Source: Candidatus Peregrinibacteria bacterium CG10_big_fil_rev_8_21_14_0_10_49_16 (lineage in GTDB: Bacteria; Patescibacteriota; Gracilibacteria; Peribacterales; Peribacteraceae). From it: a DNA stretch of 5,488 nt. Position numbers and translations under genes: made by a program. Below are positions 1 to 5,487 of this stretch, in pieces. Under the pieces are notes generated by a model. That model saw only the letters and a program-made list of their open reading frames with translations. It did not search any database and was not told the origin of the DNA. The stretch is from NCBI GenBank assembly GCA_002772605.1, contig PFDS01000051.1, positions 8,081 to 13,568 of the forward strand. The letters are read 5' to 3'. Within the stretch, counting starts at the first letter, position 1, and every line of letters begins with the position of its first letter.

Positions 1-792
1 GGTGCCGTGTATTTTTTGAACAAAAATTTTGTTCATGGAAAGATGTTCAATTCGTACGGAGCTGGAGGGTATCTGCTTTTCTCAAATAAGAAAGTCTTCG
101 TTGACGGACGCAATATCGACTACGGTTTCGATGTTCTGAAGGATGCACTCCTCGCACGGGAAGATCCTGCTATCTTCAGAAAACTCGAAGAGGAGTACGA
201 CTTCACCTACGCTGTTATCGAGTACGAATCACTCGATGATCAGCAAGAAGGATCGTTTGACTTCTCCTTTCTTGATCAGGATCCAACCTGGGCACTCGTC
301 TACCTCAATGACTGGAGTGCGGTCTACCTCAAACGCATACCGGAGAATATGCCAATCATCACCGAGCACGACTATACACTGATCACTCCCGCACCATTCC
401 TTCGCGGTACACTACTCGATAATCTTGCCGCCGGCAGAGTGCAGCAGATCCGCACAGAACTTGCACGACTTGCTGATGCAGACACACAAGGCATACAAGG
501 ACTTATAACCCTTGCCAAGCTCGAGCGCAATCTGGGGAATCTCGATACGGCGCACACGCTTATCTCGCGCGTAAAAGGCAGGAAACCATACGCATACGAA
601 CCCTACGAAGTCGAAGCCTCCATTCTCGCATCCCAAGGCAAGTGGGCGGAAGCAGCGCAAACACTCGAAAAAGTTTTGAAGCTTACCAAGTATCAGTCTG
701 TGAAACCCAATTACGCAGCTCTTGCGGACTTGTGGGAAAGGGCGGGAAATGAAAGCAAGGCACAAAAACTTCGAAAGAAAATGGTAAAATAA
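1..792 (+). CDS. C-terminal part of a large membrane protein with TPR-like tail (5'-truncated by window edge)
   Basis: The reading frame is open from the first base (GGT GCC GTG...), so the GTG at position 7 is probably an internal valine and the true start lies upstream. About 263 codons are visible, ending in TAA. The first 35 residues hold the pattern N-x-Y-G-x-G-G-Y-L-L-F, then K-V-F-V-D-G-R and Y-G (nt ~49-126). I recognise this style of motif from the soluble C-terminal part of multi-spanning, glycosyltransferase-like (PMT/oligosaccharyltransferase-type) membrane proteins, but the membrane part is outside the window. A mixed alpha/beta region follows to about codon 110. Three TPR-like helical pairs then run from about nt 496 to 783, with typical G-N-L-D-T-A, G-K-W-A-E-A-A and G-N-E-S-K-A turns. 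No transmembrane segment is visible in this fragment. The stop codon overlaps the start of the SLH gene, so the two are probably co-transcribed and translationally coupled. The glycosyltransferase link is inference; the TPR call is firmer. Confidence 0.72.
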   Translation, partial: GAVYFLNKNFVHGKMFNSYGAGGYLLFSNKKVFVDGRNIDYGFDVLKDALLAREDPAIFRKLEEEYDFTYAVIEYESLDDQQEGSFDFSFLDQDPTWALVYLNDWSAVYLKRIPENMPIITEHDYTLITPAPFLRGTLLDNLAAGRVQQIRTELARLADADTQGIQGLITLAKLERNLGNLDTAHTLISRVKGRKPYAYEPYEVEASILASQGKWAEAAQTLEKVLKLTKYQSVKPNYAALADLWERAGNESKAQKLRKKMVK

Positions 793-2246
793 TGGCTGTG
801 CAATTCCCCGTTCTTCTTGCAGGCTTGTTGCTTTCGTTCAGTACTTCTGCGCTCTTCATTCCACCATCAGTGAGTACCATCGAACTGACTGCGAAGCATA
901 TACAAGATGAAACATGGCTCATTGGCAAAGGAGACCCCTATGTCTCCATGGCACAACTCGTTCTGACTGTGGATACATCGGAAGATACGGATATCCGCTC
1001 GTTGCAGCTGCTTGCGGCAGGTAGCGGTGACGAATCGATTTCCATTGCTGCTGTCATCATTGCCGAAGATCGTGACCGAGATGGTATCTACAGTGAGAGC
1101 ATGGATGCAGTCTGGGCCACAGACCGTTATACATTCGATAATGGAACACTCTTCTTTCCCATCAATAAACGACTCGCTGCAGGAAGTTCCACGCATCTTC
1201 TCATTGTCTATCAGCTAGGGGGAGATTTTCACGATGGAGAAACATTCTCCCTCTCCATGAGCAATATCACCGCAGAAGGAGTCCTCTCCAAAAAAATCGC
1301 TCATATCAGCACCCTACCCTTCACATCACACACACTGACAGCACTAACAGAAGAACCTACATGTTCAGGCCCGCTCACACTCACCATCACACCTTCTCCC
1401 ATCCAATCTGCAGGACACATTACGATGCAGGTATCGGGGCTCGAACACTGCACCGGAAAAGGTATCGCCATCATCCAACACTCCTGTATCGGCGGCGTCT
1501 TTTGTGCATGCACGGCCATTGAAGGTGGATGCAGCTGTGAGGGCATTGCTCCTGCACAGCCAAAAACCTACACCTTTGCTGCGTGTGCCGACCTGAATGA
1601 CGATCTGGATTACTTTGACAATGGAGAATCTGTGACAAGTACTCTCCTTGTTGAGGAACGTACCGATATTCCGGAACCTCCCCTTTCCTCACTTGCCTTC
1701 ACGGACATTCGCGGACACTGGGCCGAGGATGCGGTTGCTCTTCTTCAGGAAAGAGGCATTGCGCAAGGAAAGAAGAACGGTCAGTTCGATCCCGATGCTC
1801 CTATCGCACGTGCGGAGCTGACCAAAATGGCAATGCTCGCATTCCGTGAACCGGAAAAACTCAACACTGCGGAACTCGTCTCTCTACTATTCACGGATAC
1901 AGCACCGCACGAGTGGTTTGCTTCATACGTCGCGCGCGCACGCAAGTACAAGATCATCCAAGGATACTCAGATGGGACATTTCGACCGGCCCAAACGACC
2001 ACTCGCGCAGAAGCATTGAAAATGCTCCTGCAAACTGCGGGCAGAGATACATCACTCACAGACGTTGTCGTGTTCCCGGATACAGAGGCGCACGCCTGGT
2101 ACACGCCCTACTTGAGCTACGCAGTGCTCAATGACATCGCCAGCGGGTATGCGAAAGGAGAATTCGCAGGACTCTTCAAGCCCGAACGTCCGGCAACCCG
2201 TGCGGAAGTGGCAGTGATGATCACAAGACTGCTCAATACGCAATAG
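792..2246 (+). CDS. Secreted S-layer homology (SLH) protein with cysteine-rich domain
   Basis: This 484-residue protein starts at ATG 792 inside the TAATG overlap with the upstream gene and ends in TAG. Residues 3-20 are hydrophobic and end in S-T-S-A, compatible with a signal peptide cut near residue 20, although the N-terminus lacks the usual lysine or arginine. Residues ~30-175 look beta-rich and carry a D-R-D-R-D-G-I-Y acidic loop (93-100) that resembles a calcium site. Residues ~190-290 form a domain with eight cysteines (191, 220, 232, 238, 240, 247, 249, 265) and a second acidic loop, D-L-N-D-D-L-D (267-273); disulfides are likely if it is exported. Three SLH repeats follow at about 302-350, 366-417 and 427-482, with F-T-D-I-R-G-H-W, F-T-D-T-A-P-H-E-W and F-P-D-T-E-A-H-A-W starts and R-A-E ends. 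SLH domains normally bind pyruvylated secondary cell-wall polymers, so the protein is probably held on the cell surface. The role of the N-terminal part is unknown. No strong Shine-Dalgarno is visible, consistent with coupling. Confidence 0.9.
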   Translation: MAVQFPVLLAGLLLSFSTSALFIPPSVSTIELTAKHIQDETWLIGKGDPYVSMAQLVLTVDTSEDTDIRSLQLLAAGSGDESISIAAVIIAEDRDRDGIYSESMDAVWATDRYTFDNGTLFFPINKRLAAGSSTHLLIVYQLGGDFHDGETFSLSMSNITAEGVLSKKIAHISTLPFTSHTLTALTEEPTCSGPLTLTITPSPIQSAGHITMQVSGLEHCTGKGIAIIQHSCIGGVFCACTAIEGGCSCEGIAPAQPKTYTFAACADLNDDLDYFDNGESVTSTLLVEERTDIPEPPLSSLAFTDIRGHWAEDAVALLQERGIAQGKKNGQFDPDAPIARAELTKMAMLAFREPEKLNTAELVSLLFTDTAPHEWFASYVARARKYKIIQGYSDGTFRPAQTTTRAEALKMLLQTAGRDTSLTDVVVFPDTEAHAWYTPYLSYAVLNDIASGYAKGEFAGLFKPERPATRAEVAVMITRLLNTQ

Positions 2247-2247
2247 A

Positions 2248-2273
2248 AAGAGCGAGTCCATGGACTCGCTCTT
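2248..2273. terminator. Perfect 26-bp palindrome, likely bidirectional transcription terminator
   Basis: The half-site AAGAGCGAGTCCA is followed directly by its exact reverse complement, giving 13 uninterrupted base pairs. As RNA it would fold into a strong hairpin with a few central bases forming the loop. It begins 1 nt after the SLH stop codon and lies 13 nt past the stop of the convergent zinc-ribbon gene, where a shared terminator would be expected. The T-tracts are poor: TT then G on the plus strand, TTT then C on the minus strand. Termination is therefore inferred mainly from position and stem strength. A dyad operator is less likely because no promoter is adjacent. Confidence 0.65.
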
Positions 2274-2286
2274 GTCCTGTCTCCGA

Positions 2287-2499
2287 TCATCCTTGATCCA
2301 GTTGCGCTTGCACCTCGCGTGCGAGCGGCCGAGTCGCGAGCAATTGTTCTTTGCTCACAGACAGCGGCTCTTCGCACTTCCGACAAACTGGCAACTGATC
2401 CGTGAGTGCTAAGCGCATGCCTTCCCGTGGCTTGTTATGCGGACGATTGCGGTGTCCGCATTCCGAACAATAAACGAAGAACGGAACAAATACTGGCAC
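2287..2499 (-). CDS. Small zinc-ribbon protein, 70 residues
   Basis: This small gene starts at GTG (2499-2497), preceded by AAGGAGA with a 6-nt gap, and ends in TGA. No ATG lies in frame upstream before a stop, so the GTG plus Shine-Dalgarno fixes the start. The protein has C11-x-x-C14 in the context Y-C-S-E-C-G-H and C39-x-x-C42 in V-C-R-K-C, separated by 24 residues rich in basic and polar side chains. This is a four-cysteine zinc-ribbon layout. The C-terminal 25 residues are probably helical. No signal peptide or membrane segment is seen, so it should be cytoplasmic. I do not recognise a named family; such short ribbons can act in nucleic-acid or protein binding, but no function can be assigned. 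It is convergent with the SLH gene and divergent from the DUF368 gene. Confidence 0.8.
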   Translation of the reverse strand: MPVFVPFFVYCSECGHRNRPHNKPREGMRLALTDQLPVCRKCEEPLSVSKEQLLATRPLAREVQAQLDQG

Positions 2500-2504
2500 C
2501 GATA

Positions 2505-2511
2505 TCTCCTT
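2505..2511 (-). promoter_or_regulatory. Shine-Dalgarno of the zinc-ribbon gene
   Basis: On the minus strand AAGGAGA lies 6 nt before the GTG at 2499. It decides the start codon, since no ATG is available in frame. It also shows that this genome uses classical Shine-Dalgarno initiation for some genes, in contrast to the DUF368, dockerin-type and uppP genes, which lack one. Confidence 0.8.
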
Positions 2512-2548
2512 ATGTACCTGAGGGAGAAATGCAGGAACGAACAGGATA

Positions 2549-2580
2549 AATATATTTACACTTAATTTTTATTTTGTCAA
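2549..2580 (-). promoter_or_regulatory. Probable promoter of the zinc-ribbon gene
   Basis: A perfect -35 hexamer, TTGACA, reads on the minus strand from 2580 to 2575. The downstream DNA is very AT-rich. The best -10 candidates are TAAATA (2558-2553, 16-nt spacer) and TATATT (2554-2549, 20-nt spacer); neither is ideal in both sequence and spacing. The leader would be about 40-50 nt and contains the AAGGAGA site. Confidence 0.45.
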
Positions 2581-2602
2581 CTATTGCCTTTATTTATCGA
2601 TG

Positions 2603-2608
2603 TATACT
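2603..2608 (+). promoter_or_regulatory. -10 element of the DUF368/popT gene (leaderless start)
   Basis: TATACT lies 7 nt before the ATG at 2616, placing the expected transcription start at or within a nucleotide or two of that ATG. No Shine-Dalgarno precedes the ATG; the preceding bases are CACCTCC. No convincing -35 is present at 16-18 nt: TTGTCA at 2574 is 23 nt away and TTGCCT at 2584 is 13 nt away. The promoter call therefore rests on the -10 and its position. Confidence 0.5.
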
Positions 2609-2615
2609 CACCTCC

Positions 2616-3539
2616 ATGCGTCTTGGCCTCCACTTTCTTAAAAAACGTCACCGGGAAAAATTCAACTGGCTGGAACACATCTTCTACGGGTTCTGCATGG
2701 GAACCGCTGACGTTGTCCCGGGAGTTTCCGGCGGAACGATGGCATTCATCCTTGGCGTCTACGAAGACCTCATCAACACACTGCGCATGTGCACTGACAA
2801 AGAATTTCTGCTGACATTCTGGAACAAGGGACCAAAACATGCACTCGACCTTCTGAACTGGAAACTGCTCATCGCTCTGGGGGCCGGGATGCTTATGGCC
2901 ATCCTCACGTTCGCCAAAATCATTGAACACCTTCTCCTGACACAACCTCTTCTCATCTGGAGTTTTTTCTTTGGGCTCATTGTCGCGTCATTTCTCATTC
3001 TTGTCCGTCGCGTACAGAGCGACACCATGTCTTTCATTCTCTACCTCCTTCTCGGCACCGTTCTCGGCTACCTCCTGGTTGGCCTCTCTCCCACTACCAC
3101 GCCACACACATGGTGGTTTCTCATTCTCAGTGGAGCCATTGCGATTTGTGCAATGATCCTACCAGGCATCTCCGGCTCCTTCATTCTCGTTCTCCTCGGC
3201 AAATACTCATTTCTTCTCCACGCCGTGAACGAACGCGATCTCCTCCCTCTCCTCCTCGTTGCCATCGGCGCAGGGCTGGGGTTGCTCGCATTTTCGCGCG
3301 GGCTTGCATGGCTACTGACACACTATCACGACCGTACAGTCGTCGTGCTCATCGGCCTGATGGTCGGCAGCATACGGAAAATCTGGCCATGGAAAGCCAT
3401 GGCAGGCAGTATGGAATACAACATTCTCCCTCCGACACTCCTTGACTCTATGACCCTTGCCGCCATCTTCATGATGGCACTGGGTTTCCTTGCCGTATGG
3501 CTCCTGGAAAAGTTACATGCTGCTATGCACTCCGGATAA
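2616..3539 (+). CDS. popT: DUF368 family polyprenyl-phosphate transporter (PopT type)
   Basis: The protein is a 307-residue polytopic membrane protein from ATG 2616. A longer reading from TTG 2574 would add 14 residues, but that codon lies upstream of the likely promoter. The family signature is present twice: P-G-V-S-G-G-T at residues 35-41, in the context G-F-C-M-G-T-A-D-V-V, and P-G-I-S-G-S-F at 183-189. This is the duplicated arrangement expected of DUF368. Hydrophobic helices run through most of the chain, with a basic N-terminus (K-K-R-H-R-E-K) likely on the cytoplasmic side. DUF368 proteins were identified as one of two broad families that move undecaprenyl phosphate back across the cytoplasmic membrane for re-use as glycan lipid carrier; the other is DedA/UptA. 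Transport by this protein is inferred from family. It is monocistronic here: a divergent gene lies upstream, and a convergent gene ends 17 bp downstream with no clear terminator between. The nearby uppP supplies the preceding step in carrier recycling. Confidence 0.88.
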   Translation: MRLGLHFLKKRHREKFNWLEHIFYGFCMGTADVVPGVSGGTMAFILGVYEDLINTLRMCTDKEFLLTFWNKGPKHALDLLNWKLLIALGAGMLMAILTFAKIIEHLLLTQPLLIWSFFFGLIVASFLILVRRVQSDTMSFILYLLLGTVLGYLLVGLSPTTTPHTWWFLILSGAIAICAMILPGISGSFILVLLGKYSFLLHAVNERDLLPLLLVAIGAGLGLLAFSRGLAWLLTHYHDRTVVVLIGLMVGSIRKIWPWKAMAGSMEYNILPPTLLDSMTLAAIFMMALGFLAVWLLEKLHAAMHSG

Positions 3540-3556
3540 AAATACCCTTCAATGGA

Positions 3557-4573
3557 TTACCATCCAAAGAATCGAAGAACACGCTGCCACCAGGGAAGTT
3601 GCGGCGCGTAATCTGTTTCCGGCTGGCTATCATCCGGTGTACGTTCAGTCAGTGTTTCAGATACGGACTTTTTCAATTTTGCCTGCCCACGAATGATGAT
3701 GTACTCCTCTGCCGTCGTACCTGTGTCTCCGGTGTCATCCTGATAGACAGGATCAGTTAATTCACCTGCACCATGCTCAATCACGGGTACAGACACGCTT
3801 TCCCTCAGCCTCTCTGTATCCTGTTCGTGAATAACTCCGTCTCTGTTTACATCCGGACGCCTAAGTATTTCTAGCACATCCCGCACATGCTCTGCATCCT
3901 GCTCGTCTACACTGCCATCTTGGTTAATATCAGACTTGATTATTTTCTCCCACCCAAACGGACATCCGCCGCCAGTACTCAGGTGAATAGCAGAACTCTG
4001 GGTAAGAGTCACGATGGCATCTTCTGGATCAAACACCCTTCGGCAAGTCGTGTTGTGTGCGGTCAGCTCCACGATACAACTCTCCTGCCATACATCCACA
4101 TCAAAGTGACTGAGCTCATGGAGAAGTTGGTAACATGCGTCATCTACTGTAGCGAATGGTGGCGGTGGCAATACTTCTAACAACTGAACAGTGCCACTAT
4201 CCGGATTTTCCTGTATCTCAAAAACCTGACCGTCAATCTCTACACGATCATCCGGCGAACTGTGATACGTGTTTACACCATCGCTAAACACATGACGACC
4301 TTGGTCATCAGTCGTTACAGACAAGTCAGGACTCTCCGTAGTCTGCATGTCGCGATCGGTTGTGATCTCAAACGTGGACACTCCTGTTATTGATCCCTCG
4401 TCATCGGTGGAAACGGATACTGCAGGACTACCCTGATCATCAAAATACACACGATTGGTGATTCCTTCCGAAGGCATAGATGCCTGGCCTTCGATCATCG
4501 CAGAGTTGTGCGAGAGAATCAGTGAGAGTGCGAGAGAACTCACACCGGTATAGAGTAGTGAGGAGTAGTTCAT
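3557..4573 (-). CDS. Secreted dockerin-type calcium-loop protein with HELSH motif
   Basis: I place the start at ATG 4573 (338 residues). An in-frame ATG at 4606 would add 11 residues but overlaps the -10 box TATAAT and would not be transcribed. From 4573 the N-terminus is a plausible signal sequence (M-N-Y-S-S-L-L-Y, then a hydrophobic stretch to about residue 20), though it lacks a basic residue. Residues ~30-135 are acidic and rich in Asp, Thr and Ser. Residues ~147-204 hold four cysteines (147, 166, 177, 204) and H-E-L-S-H at 152-156, matching the HExxH zinc-protease pattern. Two dockerin type I-like calcium loops follow: D-I-N-Q-D-G-S-V-D-E-Q-D (from 215) and D-V-N-R-D-G-V-I-H-E-Q-D (from 241). 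The second has His at loop position 9 and may be weaker. The chain ends in P-W-W-Q-R-V-L-R-F-F-G-W. No family is recognised for the whole protein. Export and calcium binding are likely; protease activity is speculative. No Shine-Dalgarno is visible. Confidence 0.82.
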   Translation of the reverse strand: MNYSSLLYTGVSSLALSLILSHNSAMIEGQASMPSEGITNRVYFDDQGSPAVSVSTDDEGSITGVSTFEITTDRDMQTTESPDLSVTTDDQGRHVFSDGVNTYHSSPDDRVEIDGQVFEIQENPDSGTVQLLEVLPPPPFATVDDACYQLLHELSHFDVDVWQESCIVELTAHNTTCRRVFDPEDAIVTLTQSSAIHLSTGGGCPFGWEKIIKSDINQDGSVDEQDAEHVRDVLEILRRPDVNRDGVIHEQDTERLRESVSVPVIEHGAGELTDPVYQDDTGDTGTTAEEYIIIRGQAKLKKSVSETLTERTPDDSQPETDYAPQLPWWQRVLRFFGW

Positions 4574-4596
4574 AAAAGAGAATTGTGTATGTCTAT

Positions 4597-4626
4597 TTGA
4601 GTACATTATAACATTTTTACTATACT
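4597..4626 (+). promoter_or_regulatory. Promoter of uppP
   Basis: TTGAGT (4597-4602), an 18-nt spacer and TATACT (4621-4626) read on the plus strand. Transcription would start near 4633, about 9 nt before the uppP ATG at 4642. That leader is too short for a normal Shine-Dalgarno, and none is seen. The element is interleaved with the minus-strand promoter of the divergent gene. Confidence 0.6.
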
Positions 4627-4633
4627 TTTACAA
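4605..4633 (-). promoter_or_regulatory. Promoter of the dockerin-type protein gene
   Basis: On the minus strand, TTGTAA (4633-4628) is followed by a 17-nt spacer and a consensus TATAAT (4610-4605). The predicted transcription start is near 4598, leaving a leader of about 25 nt before ATG 4573. The leader has no recognisable Shine-Dalgarno. The -10 overlaps the upstream in-frame ATG at 4606, which is why that ATG is rejected as the start. Confidence 0.65.
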
Positions 4634-4641
4634 TACCGAAC

Positions 4642-5430
4642 ATGCTCTACAATACCTCTGTGTCTTTGTTCCACGCTCTTCTTTTCGGTGTTGTAGAAGG
4701 CATCACAGAGTTTCTCCCGATTTCTTCGACAGCGCACCTCATCCTCACATCGCATCTGCTCCGGCTTCCTCAAACGGAGTTTCTTAAAAGCTTTGAGATT
4801 GCCATCCAGCTTGGTGCCATCCTGGCGGTCGTTACTCTCTACTGGAAACGGGTTCTTGAATCACGCGCACTCTTCTGGAAACTTGGGGTCGCATTCCTGC
4901 CAACGGCCATCATGGGATTTCTGCTCTACTCCGTTATCAAAAACATGTTCTTTGAGAGCACAGTACTGATTCTCTTCACGCTCTTTCTGGGTGGTGTCGC
5001 TCTCATTGCATTTGACCTCCTCCACACAGAAAAACAGTCAGCTCTCGCACAACTACAGAACATGACCTATATGCAAGCATTGTTGATCGGGTGTTTCCAG
5101 TCGATTGCCATGGTCCCCGGCGTCTCCCGTGCTGCTGCCAGTATTATCGGCGGACTCATAGTTGGACTGAACAGAAAATCCAGCGTGGAGTTTTCCTTCC
5201 TACTGGCCGTTCCCACCATGGTTGCCGCAACGGGACTCGACCTCCTTCAAAACGGAGCAGCATTGTCCCAGAGCGAATTCGTTCTCCTTGGAATCGGTTT
5301 CCTCATCTCCTTCCTCACCGCGATCATTGCCATTCAGTGGTTGCTCAAATTCATTCAAACACATTCATTTATGCCGTTTGGGATCTATAGAATAGGTATA
5401 GCCATACTATTGATGCTGTTCTTGTTGTGA
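4642..5430 (+). CDS. uppP: Undecaprenyl-diphosphatase (UppP/BacA)
   Basis: The 262-residue product has the usual length of UppP (about 265-275) and both active-site motifs. The first is E19-G-I-T-E23-F-L-P-I-S-S-T-A-H32, holding the two glutamates and histidine implicated in catalysis. The second is P159-G-V-S162-R163, with the catalytic serine and arginine, followed by the F-S-F-L-L-A-V-P block at 184-191. The chain is hydrophobic throughout and fits the multi-helix inverted-repeat fold. UppP removes one phosphate from undecaprenyl diphosphate on the outer face of the cytoplasmic membrane, yielding the carrier used for peptidoglycan and surface glycans; overexpression is known to give bacitracin resistance. 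The residues after R163 read A-A-A-S where most members have S-G-A-T, a mild variant. The gene starts at ATG 4642, about 9 nt from a predicted transcription start, without a Shine-Dalgarno, and ends in TGA. DUF368/PopT in the same window serves the following transport step. Confidence 0.95.
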   Translation: MLYNTSVSLFHALLFGVVEGITEFLPISSTAHLILTSHLLRLPQTEFLKSFEIAIQLGAILAVVTLYWKRVLESRALFWKLGVAFLPTAIMGFLLYSVIKNMFFESTVLILFTLFLGGVALIAFDLLHTEKQSALAQLQNMTYMQALLIGCFQSIAMVPGVSRAAASIIGGLIVGLNRKSSVEFSFLLAVPTMVAATGLDLLQNGAALSQSEFVLLGIGFLISFLTAIIAIQWLLKFIQTHSFMPFGIYRIGIAILLMLFLL

Positions 5431-5450
5431 TGCAAGAGTGCATATATGAT
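5422..5450 (+). promoter_or_regulatory. Possible promoter for the gene beyond the right edge
   Basis: TTGTTG (5422-5427), within the last codons of uppP, is followed by a 17-nt spacer and TATGAT (5445-5450). Transcription would start near 5457 and give a leader containing the AAAGGAGGT at 5479. The -35 is only a partial match, so read-through from uppP could instead serve the next gene. Confidence 0.4.
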
Positions 5451-5478
5451 GAAATGCTGTTCTGTTAATCTCTAAACC

Positions 5479-5487
5479 AAAGGAGGT
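5479..5487 (+). promoter_or_regulatory. Strong Shine-Dalgarno for a gene starting just past the window
   Basis: AAAGGAGGT is an almost complete complement of the 16S rRNA 3' tail. With normal spacing the start codon would lie about 5-9 nt beyond the window. The alternative is that this is itself the reverse complement of a 16S rRNA 3' end encoded on the minus strand; the window stops too soon to exclude it, but a ribosome-binding site is the simpler reading. Confidence 0.6.

Noticed and set aside
2574..2615. TTG start at 2574 for the DUF368 gene
   Set aside because: It lacks a Shine-Dalgarno and lies upstream of the TATACT that best explains transcription. The added 14 residues are not needed by the family.
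2577..2945. Open frame of 122 codons on the minus strand inside the DUF368 gene
   Set aside because: It is antisense to the family-defining P-G-V-S-G-G region, and its composition looks random.
3386..3403. Repeated GCCATGG inside the DUF368 gene
   Set aside because: It falls in ordinary codons for W-P-W-K-A-M-A, and the repeat is short enough to be chance.
3540..3565. Terminator between the convergent DUF368 and dockerin-type genes
   Set aside because: Only 4-bp stems (ATGG/CCAT and GGAT/ATCC) can be drawn and no T-tract follows. The gap is only 17 bp.
3887..4180. Open frame of 97 codons on the plus strand inside the dockerin-type gene
   Set aside because: It is antisense to a well-supported coding region with clear calcium-loop motifs, and its own translation shows no recognisable domain.
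4571..4606. Longer start (ATG at 4606) for the dockerin-type protein
   Set aside because: That ATG overlaps the TATAAT box of the best promoter, and the 11 extra polar residues would spoil the signal-like N-terminus.
5430..5443. Hairpin ATGCA-agag-TGCAT after uppP as a terminator
   Set aside because: The stem is only 5 bp, there is no T-run after it, and it begins in the stop codon.
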